From Microbulbifer variabilis (lineage in GTDB: Bacteria > Pseudomonadota > Gammaproteobacteria > Pseudomonadales > Cellvibrionaceae), in assembly GCF_020524905.1 (NCBI RefSeq), contig NZ_JAIVKI010000003.1:248001-312000 (forward strand): DNA of 64,000 bases, written 5' to 3'. Below, in pieces: positions 52,847 to 62,740 of the stretch. Positions within the stretch are counted from its first letter, which is position 1, and every line of letters starts with the position of its first letter. The notes below the pieces were generated by a model, which saw only the letters and a list, made by a program, of their open reading frames with translations, searched no databases and was not told where the DNA came from. A program made the position numbers and the translations under genes.

Positions 52847-55816
52847 ATGAAGCGTTTTTGGGGCAATTTTAATGGGAAGCGCTCCAAAGCGATTGCTTCG
52901 GAGTGCGACAGCGCACCGATAGCCGCCGATCAGTTCGATCCACAGTGGTATTTACAAACCTATCCGGATGTCGCTGCCGCCGGGGTCGATCCATGGGTGC
53001 ACTATATCAATCATGGTCGTTTCGAGGGCAGACAGCCGTACCGCAATCGCTCCCTTGCCTGGGAATACCATCTATGGCGAGGAGGAGATAAGTTGCTTTT
53101 GCCTCAGCTCGAGCAGTTGGCAGTAACGCCAGGCGCTACAAGTCAAGAGCGGTATTATGCAGCTTGGGCTATCGCACGTTGGTATGCCGCAAATGATGAT
53201 TGGTCGAAGGTATTAAGTTCCCTACAGCAGTACCAAGGTGCTGCATACCCATATCCCGCCCACGTCGGCCCCTATCTGTTGCTACTAGAGGCCGCATTAC
53301 AGCTTGGTCAATGGGGTATTGCTCAGAAAACATTGAGTACATTGTCGCAGCGCTTTCCTGGACAGGCAGAAGTAGCATTAGCCGAGGCCAACCTACTCGC
53401 ATCGAAGGGAAACAATGGAGCAGTTTATAGGCAGTTGAGTCGTCGGCGTTTGAATGCAATCAATCAGGTTTTTTTACGGCACGGGTTATGTGAATTAGCG
53501 GGGGGGGAGAATGGAACTCTGGGCCTGGATTCGATTTACCCTGCAATGCGGTTGCCAATTTTGGAGGGGAGTGGAGGCCCCAGGGTTTCAGTAATTATTC
53601 CCACTTATAATGCCGCTAGAACTCTGACGACAGCCTTATGCTCATTGTGCGAGCAGACTTGGCGAGACTTGGAAATTTTAGTAGTAGACGATGCCAGCGA
53701 TGATGGTACTTGGCAGGTATTGGAAGACTTTGTTCGGAATACCCGCTTGCGGTCTGGACTTGAAATTAGGTTGCTGCTTCATGAAAGAAATCAAGGGGCT
53801 TATGCTGCCCGCAATACTGCCCTGAAAGAAGCCAGCGGCGATTTGATTACCACGCATGACAGTGACGACTGGTCCCATCCACAAAAGATTGAGTGTCAGG
53901 TTAGAGCTTTAATTTCGAGGCCCGATAAAGTGGGCTGTACCTCTCACTGGGTGCGCACCACAGACGATTTGCATTTTTCCCACCGGCTGCCAGAGGAGAG
54001 TTGGGTCTACCGCAATGTCTCTTCATTGATGATTCGCCGATCAGTAGTCGAAATATTGGGTTGTTGGGATCGGGTTTCGGTTAATGCAGATACTGAATAT
54101 TATTACCGAATACTCAAGGCTTTCGGTGAGAATGCTTTAGTGGAGGCTTTACCTGGTGTACCGCTCAGTTTTGGTCGCATAAGTGAAGGTTCTCTGAGCC
54201 GACGTGGTGAAACTCATCTCTTTACGCGTTATTGTGGTGTTCGAAAAGATTACGAAGATGCTGCTCGACGCTGGCATGCAAGAGCGGAATCTGTAAAAGA
54301 CCTTTATTTGCCGGCAAACCCAGATTTTCGTCCTTTCCAGGCACCCTCGGCAATTTGCTACGAAGATAAGCCGGTGTTGAATCCCAACCCTATGGATATA
54401 GTGCAGCAGTCAGGATATTTCGATCCAACATGGTATTTGGAGCGATATTCGGATTTACAGGATTCACAGGTTGACCTGTTCGAGCACTATTGGTCAGTGG
54501 GTTCTGCAGAAGGGAGGGACCCAGGACCAGAGTTCAGTACCACTGGCTATGGGTACCGCTTTCCTGAAGCCAAAGATGATAGCCTACCAGCGCTCCATCA
54601 CTACTTAACAGTGGGTCACTCACAAGGGGTAAAGCCCCTGGAAGAATTATCGGGGGCGCAGTCCCAACGACCGGGTGCCTTAAACTTATTGATCTGTGGA
54701 CACCAGGCTGGAGAGTATCTTTATGGTGCAGAGCGCAGCTTGCTAGATGTGCTAGCTGTCTTGAATAAGTTGGATGTCAACCTAATCGTAACTTTGCCAA
54801 GTGCTATGAATACCGCCTATGTCGAGGCCATTAGGTTTAGAGCAATGGCAGTAATAGTTCTGCCCTATGGTTGGTGGAAGGCTGCACGGATTCCCTGTCC
54901 TCAAACATTGGCGCAGTTTGAAGTCTTAATTCAGAAATTTGATATTCAGGCTGTCTACGCCAATACACTGGTGCTTGATGAGCCATTATTGGCCGCTCGG
55001 GCCCTGAAAGTAATTACTTTAATCCATGTGCGTGAGCTGCCGTTTCAAGATGAAGCACTCTGCCGAACGCTGGGAGCGGAAGCTGCTTCTATTGTTGCTC
55101 GTGTTCAGGCCTTGGCCGATATTGTGGTTGCAAACTCGAAGACAGTGGAGCGGGAAATAGCGGCAAGAAAAAGTGTAATAGTACCGAATATCGTGGATAT
55201 AAACCAATTTAAGAAGCCTCGCAAGTTGGATGCGGTGGAAAATAGGCTTGTACGCATTGCCTTGATCAGCAGTAACTCACCGAAAAAAGGGGTGGCAGAT
55301 TTTGTGAAATTGGCCGAGAAACTGGAGCAGCGTTCTATTCCCGTATCCTGTGTGTTGATTGGGCCAGAGAATGACTACACGAGGGACTTACGTTCACGGC
55401 AGCAGAGTGGCGAGATTGCACAATGTTTACAATTTGCTGGCTATGCCGCAGGTCCTCAGGAGGCCTTGGTTCAGGCTGATATAGTTGTGAACCTGTCACA
55501 CTTCCATGAATCATTTGGGCGCACGGTGCTAGAGGCCATGGCTGCGGCTCTTCCGGTAGTAGCCTATCATTGGGGTGCGCTGCCGGAGCTTATAGAGGAT
55601 GGGAGTACCGGTTTTTTGGTGCCATTTGGTAGCGTGGATGCAGTCCTAGATAGGGTTACTGAATTGGTTTTGAATAAAAATCTACGCCAACGCTTAGGAT
55701 ACGCTGGCCGTAAGCGAGCAACACAGTTTTTCAATGAGGCCACAATGCTTGATCAGCTCGCTATAGCGCTACAATGGATGCAAAGTATGGGTACTCGTAG
55801 CACTGAAGTATTTTGA
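52847..55816 (+). CDS. Large glycosyltransferase: WYL-PDV repeat, helical repeat region, GT2 domain, repeats, GT4 domain
   Basis: A 989-residue protein. It starts with a WYL-PDV repeat (FDPQWYLQTYPDVAAAG..HYINHGRFEGRQP), then a helical TPR-like segment (about 80-215), a GT2 domain (about 245-480: SVIIPTYNAARTLTTAL, VVDDASDDGT, TTHDSDDWSHP with the DxD-type acids), two more WYL-PDV repeats (about 525-610) and a GT4 domain (about 625-980: HQAGEYLYGAERSLLDVLAV, VRIALISSNSPKKGVADFV, SHFHESFGRTVLEAMAAALPVV with the E-x7-E motif). Two transferase activities in one chain are likely. Start ATG 52847; a TTG at 52817 overlaps the preceding gene. Confidence 0.83.
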   Translation: MKRFWGNFNGKRSKAIASECDSAPIAADQFDPQWYLQTYPDVAAAGVDPWVHYINHGRFEGRQPYRNRSLAWEYHLWRGGDKLLLPQLEQLAVTPGATSQERYYAAWAIARWYAANDDWSKVLSSLQQYQGAAYPYPAHVGPYLLLLEAALQLGQWGIAQKTLSTLSQRFPGQAEVALAEANLLASKGNNGAVYRQLSRRRLNAINQVFLRHGLCELAGGENGTLGLDSIYPAMRLPILEGSGGPRVSVIIPTYNAARTLTTALCSLCEQTWRDLEILVVDDASDDGTWQVLEDFVRNTRLRSGLEIRLLLHERNQGAYAARNTALKEASGDLITTHDSDDWSHPQKIECQVRALISRPDKVGCTSHWVRTTDDLHFSHRLPEESWVYRNVSSLMIRRSVVEILGCWDRVSVNADTEYYYRILKAFGENALVEALPGVPLSFGRISEGSLSRRGETHLFTRYCGVRKDYEDAARRWHARAESVKDLYLPANPDFRPFQAPSAICYEDKPVLNPNPMDIVQQSGYFDPTWYLERYSDLQDSQVDLFEHYWSVGSAEGRDPGPEFSTTGYGYRFPEAKDDSLPALHHYLTVGHSQGVKPLEELSGAQSQRPGALNLLICGHQAGEYLYGAERSLLDVLAVLNKLDVNLIVTLPSAMNTAYVEAIRFRAMAVIVLPYGWWKAARIPCPQTLAQFEVLIQKFDIQAVYANTLVLDEPLLAARALKVITLIHVRELPFQDEALCRTLGAEAASIVARVQALADIVVANSKTVEREIAARKSVIVPNIVDINQFKKPRKLDAVENRLVRIALISSNSPKKGVADFVKLAEKLEQRSIPVSCVLIGPENDYTRDLRSRQQSGEIAQCLQFAGYAAGPQEALVQADIVVNLSHFHESFGRTVLEAMAAALPVVAYHWGALPELIEDGSTGFLVPFGSVDAVLDRVTELVLNKNLRQRLGYAGRKRATQFFNEATMLDQLAIALQWMQSMGTRSTEVF

Positions 55817-55853
55817 ATTACCGGTTTGACTAGGCCCTGGTAAACAACGAAAT

Positions 55854-57200
55854 ATGTATCACATTTCTTTAAAACTACTGACTGATGCCTGTCCGGGCGT
55901 ATTTCGGTGGTGCTTAGACTACCCTCGGCATGAGCAGCGTTTCGATACCAAATCATTAATGGGGTCGGGTTTGATGTTTCAGGGATGGGTACTGGGTGAG
56001 GAGAGGACTAACTTAAGACCCTTTGTAAAACTCGCAGAGAAAAAAATCTACTTAGGACTAGATTTTTCTCGTCCGGATGTTGTGCGCAAAGTGTTGGACA
56101 AGGCGCCGGAAGGGCACTCACAACTGCGTTGTGGCTTTCGTACGACGATACCGATTGCTACGGACAATGGTGTTTTCGGCTTCGAAAATGCCGGGATTGA
56201 ATACGACCTTATTCACTTTTCTGTTGAAGGAAGCTTGAAGATCCTCGAGGGGCGGGATGGTTGGCTATTTCTTGACAATGATACCAACCAGAGTGTCGAA
56301 CAGTTTTGTGGGAAATTGTTATTAGACCGGCTTGGACAACAGGCATGGTTAGACTACCTGGACTCTCTTCAAGAGCTGGCAAAAAAGTGTTGCTGTGCTT
56401 ACGCTGTGCTGATTGCGCCAGCTAAAGAAATGGTGATGTCGGATTATTACCCCTATCCAAAGGGGCTTGTTACCCCAATAGAGCAGGTAGAGAAATTAGC
56501 ACGGCCAGACCACAAAGTGGTAAATCCGGCGGAAAGAATGCGGGTATCAAAGGAGCGGATGTTTCGAGTTTGCGACACCCACTGGACTCACAGGGGGGCT
56601 CTATGTGGCTTAATGGCTATACTGGAAACTTTGGGGTTGGATGTCGCGGGCATAGAAAAACTGTTTGAAAAGGATAAGTTCAAGAAGTGTTTACAGGCAG
56701 GAGATTTAGGAAACAAGATATTCCCGAAGAGGGCTGCGCAAGAATGGGTGCTGAGTGGTATTTCCTACCGAAAATGGGTGCAATACGATAACCACTTGCC
56801 TAACATAGGCCGGGTGATTATCACACAAAAAAAGGATGCCTTAATATCGGCCAAGTGTTTGATCTTTGGCTCCTCCTCCAGCTATACCATGTTGGACTAT
56901 ATCGCTAGGGTTTTTTCCGACTTGGTCTTCGTGCATTCGGCTGGGAATATCGATATTTCTTTAGTTACATTAGAAAAACCAGATTTTTTGATTGCCCAAA
57001 CAAATAGTCGTTTTGTGATTCGCCCACCAGTAGTCGGATATCAACTTGCTGATGTAATAATGGAGAAGTGGTCAGAACTTGGCGAAACAGATCACGCAGA
57101 AGTGGCAGGTAATCAAGCTCATTGGGTTAAAAGTGGAATTCCGGAGTCTGGCGCTTACTATCATTCTTTGTTTGCCAATAAGATTTTATTAAATAGTTAA
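55854..57200 (+). CDS. AlgX/AlgJ-like acetyltransferase (SGNH-type) with N-terminal GW beta domain
   Basis: A 448-residue protein. Residues from about 125 resemble the catalytic domain of alginate acetylation proteins AlgX and AlgJ: LEGRDGWLFLDNDTNQSVEQF, the Asp/His pair in VCDTHWTHRGA, and a serine-rich strand LIFGSSSSYTMLDYI in place of the usual GDS/GTS nucleophile motif. The N-terminal 100 residues are a GW beta unit (LMFQGWVLGEERTN... RCGFRTTIPIA) like those at 11790 and 23238. There is no signal peptide, unlike AlgX/AlgJ, which work in the periplasm, so this one probably modifies the polymer in the cytoplasm before export (inference). It follows the large glycosyltransferase by 37 nt. 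Confidence 0.72.
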   Translation: MYHISLKLLTDACPGVFRWCLDYPRHEQRFDTKSLMGSGLMFQGWVLGEERTNLRPFVKLAEKKIYLGLDFSRPDVVRKVLDKAPEGHSQLRCGFRTTIPIATDNGVFGFENAGIEYDLIHFSVEGSLKILEGRDGWLFLDNDTNQSVEQFCGKLLLDRLGQQAWLDYLDSLQELAKKCCCAYAVLIAPAKEMVMSDYYPYPKGLVTPIEQVEKLARPDHKVVNPAERMRVSKERMFRVCDTHWTHRGALCGLMAILETLGLDVAGIEKLFEKDKFKKCLQAGDLGNKIFPKRAAQEWVLSGISYRKWVQYDNHLPNIGRVIITQKKDALISAKCLIFGSSSSYTMLDYIARVFSDLVFVHSAGNIDISLVTLEKPDFLIAQTNSRFVIRPPVVGYQLADVIMEKWSELGETDHAEVAGNQAHWVKSGIPESGAYYHSLFANKILLNS

Positions 57201-58175
57201 TGGGTTTCCCAAAAACGATAACAGATTGCTAATTATTATTTAATAATGGTAATTTTGGTGAGTCATTAGGTTTACAATTTTACATTCTTGTAGGCAAGGC
57301 TGCTCTGTTTTAAATAGTCACTTGCAGTTAAATCTTCGAGCATATAAGGTTTGTTGGTGATCGATAGCTATCTGTTGTTAATGAAATATATACATGTAGT
57401 AGCTGGATGCCTATCTTTTTAGAATGACTGATTTCTTATTGTTATTTTAGTTTATGTTTGTAGTTCGATATGAAGGTTGGTTGTGGAGTAAGTCGTCTTG
57501 TATTTTGATAAGTTGCAGCTGTGTTAGTTGAGGCTTGAATAAAAATAATTTACAGATCCGTGTTCTTGCTGCAAGCCTTAGTTGAGTGGTAGTCAATATA
57601 GTTGGTAGAAAGTTATTGGGTATTTTCAAGAAGCAGGTTTGTGTAAATAGTTAATAGCGCACGAATACGGCACAGGTAGTTTGCTTGTGGACTGAGAGGG
57701 GGCGGCAAAAGGTTCATGTTGACAGTAAATGGAAAAGCAGCGTTATTAATATTGTGCTATAAAAAGGTGGCTTTGGCGGCAGTCAATCCAAATATGAAAG
57801 GCTTAACAAATTTATATTTAGGTGGATGCTATACTCTTGATTAGTAAATATCTTCCTGTTAGTTAGAGAGCGGCCTACCTTTTTTGTTTCGGGCGCGTAT
57901 TATTTTCTTAAATAATGATATTTATTGTGAATAATCAATGAGAAAAATCTAAAGAATGTTTGGCGTGATAACGGCAATTGGGCGCTATGGATCAACTTCA
58001 AAGTGCTGTACCCTTTGGGAAGAATCTTTGAGTAAAAGAAATGTTTGTTTCCAAGGAATTTTATTGGGAAGTTATAAATGTCGAAAAAGTGTAAGTTTTT
58101 CCGCGGCCTGCTAAGTGATCTTTAGATCAAATCACAATTTCAGTCAAAGCTCTATAAAAAATAAAAAGGGAGCTT
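57201..58175. other. Long AT-rich intergenic region, no gene seen
   Basis: Nearly 1 kb between the acetyltransferase-like gene and the last glycosyltransferase gene contains no convincing ORF on either strand and no clear repeat. Its right end supplies a strong ribosome binding site (AAAAAGGGAGC) for the gene at 58176, so a promoter for that gene is probable somewhere in it. Confidence 0.5.
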
Positions 58176-60392
58176 ATGAAACTGTATATGGGGACTGAGC
58201 GTCTTGAAATTGCTATCCCTCACTTGACCAGATATGATTTGCGGCCCCTGCTGCGTCCGATTCAGGGGCTAACAGCCATACCTAGCGCTGATGGTTGTAT
58301 TACTTGGAAATCGACCTCTAAACAATCAAAATTCTCCATTGCAAAAAATGGTTTTGCACGTGGTTGGTATATGGTGGAAGTTTTGCTTGAATCAGATCAA
58401 ACCTTCTTGGATAGTGCCTTTGTTCTTCAGCACGAGGGGGGGCGCAAATTCCAGCAGTTGCGCTTACCTATTCGTACTGGCCGAGTATCCAAGCGTCTGA
58501 TCTGGTTTGCTCGGGGTGGGGAAAAATTGCAGTTTTCTCCAGTGCAATGTGAATGTGAATTTTCTATTCGCCACTTAACTCTAGTGCGAGTATTCCTACT
58601 GTTTGCTCGCGATCGAATGCGCTCGCGTTTGAAGAACCGTAAATTGCGAGTGCCGCTCAGGCTGACAAACCGCTGGGCATGTTACGATGCGACTTTTCGG
58701 CCCGCGGGTGTACGAATCTCCTACCGAGGTTGGGTCAAGAAAATAGAGCCAACCTATTGGCCCGAATTGCTAGAAGCTTATGGTACTGTAACTTTTTCAC
58801 TTTTAATGCCGATTGATAAATCTGATACATTAGATAATGTACGGAATACAATCGATTCTATATTGGCTCAAAATTGTAAAAGCTGGAAATTATTTATCAT
58901 TTTGTCCGAAAGCAGCAATAGAGAAGAATTTACCGGGCTTAATGCTTTTATCAATGCCGATAATAGGATAAGGCTGATTGATGTAATTGCAAATGGTGAT
59001 GAATATACAAAGATAGTGGGAGCCGACGCCTACCAGCTGATGTGCCCACCTCGAGCTGTGCTTGCTCCTAAGGCTCTGTCCTATTTGCAGTATGTCTTGC
59101 AGAGGATGCCACACGCCAAAATTATTTATGCCGATGAGGATACACTCAATGAAGCCGGGCGGCGATGCTTGCCAGTTTTTAAGCCCGCCTGGAATCCAGA
59201 TCTGTTCTATTCCTTTAATTATATTGGTGAATTTGTTCTTTTTGCGCCCGGCATGTTAGATCAACTCATGCCAATAGAGATCGCTGGTGAAGAAGCATGG
59301 GACTACTCGCTATTTCTTCAGGCGATACGCAAGCTAAAGGATCCGCAGCGCGAAATTGTTCATATTCCGAGGGTCCTTTTTCATCGCCAGAAATCCTCCG
59401 ATACCACGTTGTACTTAGAAAGTAGTAAACGTATTTTGAAGAAATATTTTATTGGGATAGGGTGTAGGGACGTTGAAGTGCAGACTGAGGAAAAATATAG
59501 AGCGCTTAAAGTAAGTTGGCCTTTGCAAAAAGAAGAACCCTTGGTATCCCTTTTGATTCCTACGCGGGATATGCTAACTATTCTTCGGCAATGTATCGAT
59601 AGTATTCTTGAGAAAACCACCTATAGAAACTATGAAATCTTAGTTTTGGACAACCAAAGCGTTGAGCCAGAAACACTTAGATATTTTAGGGATTTGAAAA
59701 CTCTCCCCAATGTGAGGGTGCTTAAGTACGATGCACCATTCAATTACTCAGCGATCAATAATTTTGGCGTGCAGCATGTTCGCGGGGAAATTGTTGGTCT
59801 AATCAACAATGATATTGAAGTGATAACACCTGACTGGCTAAAAGAGATGGTCACGCATGTAATAAGGCCGGATATTGGCTGTGTGGGTGCCAAGCTTTAT
59901 TATGGCGATGGCCGTATCCAGCACGCTGGTGTCGTGGTTGGCCTTGGCAGATTAGCTGGCCATGCCCATAAATTTTACTATCGTCATGAATTGGGCTACA
60001 TGAATCGTTTGATATGCACACAAAATTTTTCGGCGGTTACTGCAGCCTGTTTATTGGTACGTAAGAGTGTTTATGAAACAGTTGGTGGGCTAGATGAAAA
60101 GCATTTTGAAGTGGCTTTTAACGATGTTGATCTCTGCCTGAAAGTGAAGGAGGCAGGTTATCGCAACTTATGGACGCCTTGGGCTGAAATGTACCACCAT
60201 GAATCCATTAGCCGTGGTATTGATAATACGCCGGAAAAGCGGGCTAGGTTTGATCGGGAAGCTATGAGCCTAAAGAGTAGATGGTCGACGCATGAGGGAC
60301 AAGACCCATACTATAGCCCATTTTTAACTCACACTAGAGAAGACTTTTCTCTGGGTTTAAACGAGAAAACAAAAGCTCCCTTGTGGCGCTGA
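58176..60392 (+). CDS. Tandem GT2 glycosyltransferase, first domain degenerate; last gene of locus B
   Basis: A 738-residue paralogue of the protein at 24634. It has the same N-terminal beta domain (RGWYMVEVLLE), a first GT2 domain (about 205-440) and a second (about 455-710: SLLIPTRDMLTILRQCIDSI, LINNDIEVI, NDVDLCLKVKEAGYRN). In the first domain the donor-binding acids are lost: where the paralogue reads LLDHDDIL this one reads LMCPPRAVL, and the entry motif is LLMPIDKSDTL in place of ILPTFNSNI. Thus probably only the second domain is catalytic. Ribosome binding site GGGAG lies upstream. Insertion-sequence debris follows. Confidence 0.87.
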   Translation: MKLYMGTERLEIAIPHLTRYDLRPLLRPIQGLTAIPSADGCITWKSTSKQSKFSIAKNGFARGWYMVEVLLESDQTFLDSAFVLQHEGGRKFQQLRLPIRTGRVSKRLIWFARGGEKLQFSPVQCECEFSIRHLTLVRVFLLFARDRMRSRLKNRKLRVPLRLTNRWACYDATFRPAGVRISYRGWVKKIEPTYWPELLEAYGTVTFSLLMPIDKSDTLDNVRNTIDSILAQNCKSWKLFIILSESSNREEFTGLNAFINADNRIRLIDVIANGDEYTKIVGADAYQLMCPPRAVLAPKALSYLQYVLQRMPHAKIIYADEDTLNEAGRRCLPVFKPAWNPDLFYSFNYIGEFVLFAPGMLDQLMPIEIAGEEAWDYSLFLQAIRKLKDPQREIVHIPRVLFHRQKSSDTTLYLESSKRILKKYFIGIGCRDVEVQTEEKYRALKVSWPLQKEEPLVSLLIPTRDMLTILRQCIDSILEKTTYRNYEILVLDNQSVEPETLRYFRDLKTLPNVRVLKYDAPFNYSAINNFGVQHVRGEIVGLINNDIEVITPDWLKEMVTHVIRPDIGCVGAKLYYGDGRIQHAGVVVGLGRLAGHAHKFYYRHELGYMNRLICTQNFSAVTAACLLVRKSVYETVGGLDEKHFEVAFNDVDLCLKVKEAGYRNLWTPWAEMYHHESISRGIDNTPEKRARFDREAMSLKSRWSTHEGQDPYYSPFLTHTREDFSLGLNEKTKAPLWR

Positions 60393-60442
60393 CTGATTTA
60401 ATCAATCAACATAAGTCTAAGCTGCTTGTTGGCACGGTTGCC

Positions 60443-60456
60443 AGCCTAGCAAGGCT
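60443..60456 (+). terminator. Weak hairpin, possible end of locus B transcription
   Basis: AGCCT / AGGCT with a 4-nt loop (60443-60456) about 50 nt after the last capsule gene, followed by an AT-rich but not T-only tract. A second small stem (TGGCA / TGCCA) lies just before it. Weak evidence. Confidence 0.25.
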
Positions 60457-60502
60457 CCAATATTTAATTTTATTATGCTTATGGGACGCGAATCCTAAAT
60501 GT

Positions 60503-61559
60503 CCTGCATTCAACCTTGAAGTGCATCAGTTAATCACCCGGAAAAGAATGGTCAGCTGAAGGTAACATCAGCCCCTTCTTCTACGCCAAAAGATTAAATG
60601 ATAACAATAGCTACCGACAGCTGACTGAAGAGAGGCGATACCATATCTAGGCACTAAAAAAAGTGAATGGAGCCAGAGGGCAATCGCCAAGGAGATTGGG
60701 GTTAGCCAACCAGAACTAGTTCGTAATCGAGGTAGAAAAGGTTACCGTTATAAGCAAGCTCAAAGGATGATGTAGACAAGCGAGGAAGCCAGCAAAGATA
60801 CAGTGCACTGATAGAGAGCAAAATGGAGCCAAGGGGCGAATTTCCGGCTGGTTAGAGCAGGAAGAAAGCTTGCCAATTAGCCATAAAACCATTTACCTGC
60901 TTATCTGGGCTGGTAAGCAGTCTGGTGGGATTCTGTACGAAAACTTACGGCGCAGGGATAGACCCTACAACAAACGAACTAATGGAAGTCAGCTCGAGGG
61001 TACATAAAGAACGCCATCAGCATCGAGCAGCCTCGAAAATTTGTCGATGATAAATCTCGCATCAGAGACTGGGAAATTGATACCATTATAGGTAAAGGCC
61101 ATAGCGGTGACCTGGTCACTAATGTAGATCGTAAGAGCAAATTTATTCTCTCTCAGCAGGTTGGACGCAAGACGGCAGAGTTGGTTGCTCAGGCTACCAA
61201 TGCACTACTTGAGCCGTATATATAGGCACTTAGTACACACCATTACCGCCAATGACGGCAAAGAATTTACTCTAGATGAGAATATTAGTGAGGCTCTGGA
61301 TGCGCAGGTCTATTTTGCGTATTTGTATTCCTCTTGGGAGAGGGGCCTGAACGAGAATACTAATGGCCTGCTACGCCAGTACGTTCCTAAGCAAGCGGAC
61401 TTCAAGTTTATGAAATAAGCAGATGTCGGAGCGACTGTTGAGCATTTAAATAATCGGTCCAGAAAAATATTGGGGTATAAAACTCCTCGACAGAGAATGG
61501 GAGAATATACGGCTGCCGCAGCAGCCTAAAAAATGATGCAATTCAGAGTTGAATTCAGG
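60503..61559 (+). mobile_element. Dead IS30-family insertion sequence with readable ends
   Basis: Imperfect 25-bp terminal inverted repeats, 21 of 25 matching, lie at 60503-60527 and 61535-61559, flanked on both sides by TGT (60500-60502, 61560-61562), a 3-bp target duplication. The roughly 1.06-kb length suits IS30. Inside, on the + strand, the transposase is recognisable but broken by stops and frameshifts: YRQLTEERRYHI near 60615, AIAKEIGVSQPELVRNRGRKG, RDWEIDTIIGKGHSGDLVT near 61070, then an open stretch ITANDGKEFT...YSSWERGLNENTNGLLRQY, and NNRSRKILGYKTPRQRMGEY near the end. Confidence 0.88.
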
Positions 61560-61574
61560 TGTTAAGTGTTCTAG

Positions 61575-62736
61575 GGAGTTTCTGAATAATTTCGAGCTAA
61601 TTTAGTAGTACCCAGCTATCCGTCAAGACTACGCATGAATCATGCGCCAAGCCACCTTTGCTGAAGCAGAATATAATCTAAAGCGCTGCAAAACTCGCCC
61701 TGAGAAGTTTCTTTCTTAGGTGCATGCTCTCTTCCCATGGAAGCGAAGAGAAGCCAAAATAGAGCCTTGTTATCCACTAAGTAAGCATGGCCGACAGCCG
61801 TATCCATTGAGTGTCATGCTGCACATCTATTGCATGCAGTTATTTTACAATCTCAGTGACCCTGCTATGGAAGATTCACTATGTGAGATTAATTCTATGT
61901 GTAATTTTGCCAGGTTGACTTTGAACGGCCCAATTCCCGATGAGATAACGATTCTTAACTTTCGCCACTTCTGGAGTTGAATCATCTGGGTACCACTCTT
62001 TTTGAGGAAATCAATAAACAACTTACTGACAATGGTATGGTGTTGCGTGAAGGTAACATAGTAGATGCTATTATTATCTCCGCCCCAACTTCGATTAAGA
62101 ATAAAAAGAAGGAGCGCGATCCAGAAATGCATCAATCCAAAAAATAATCAATGACATTTTCGAATGAAGCTGCATATCGGTACAGATGATGTCCTCGGGC
62201 TCATCCACAGCCTCGACACAATAGCCGCTAACTAACATGATATTACTGTGATGGGAAAGCTACTGCATGGTGAAAAGAAGCGAGTTTGGGGAGATTCTGG
62301 CTACACAGGTGCGAAATGCTTAAAGAGCACAACTCTAAAGAAGTGAAGTGAAACATTGCAGAGAGGCGAAATCACTTTAGATACCATCCGGTAAAGAAAG
62401 AGTTTCGAAGTGTCGAAAAGATATAGATGCAGATTCGGGCAAATATAGAGCCCCCATTCCGATATATAAAAATCATCTTTGGATATGAAAAAGTATGCTA
62501 TCGAGGTTTAAAGAAAAACACCCAGCGCTTATGTTTGCTGTCCGGCTTTACCAATTTTTTAATCGGTAAAAAATATCTGCTTACCTAGGGTTAGTGCGCC
62601 TGAAATCTACTAAAATTGGATTTTTGGTCATGAAAATGGTGATCGATGGTATGAAAAATTAAAACCCGAATAAAAAAAACATTTTTAGCTGTATAAGGCG
62701 TAAAGTAGGAGTAGAAGCCTATTAATCAGAGCTTCC
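61575..62736 (+). mobile_element. Dead IS5-family insertion sequence
   Basis: Terminal repeats GGAGTTTCTGAATAAT (61575-61590) and the inverse of GGAAGCTCTGATTAAT (62721-62736) match at 12 of 16 positions and are flanked by CTAG and TTAG, the kind of 4-bp target typical of IS5. The inner + strand reads as a broken IS5 transposase: FPWKRREAKIEPCYPLSKHGRQPYPLSVML, YNLSDPAMEDSLCEIN, GPIPDEITILNFRHF, then after a frameshift LFEEINKQLTDNGMVLREGNIVDAIII and KKERDPEMHQSKK, with further debris to about 62570. Length of about 1.16 kb is normal. It lies 15 nt from the IS30 remnant. Confidence 0.85.
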
Positions 62737-62740
62737 TTAG

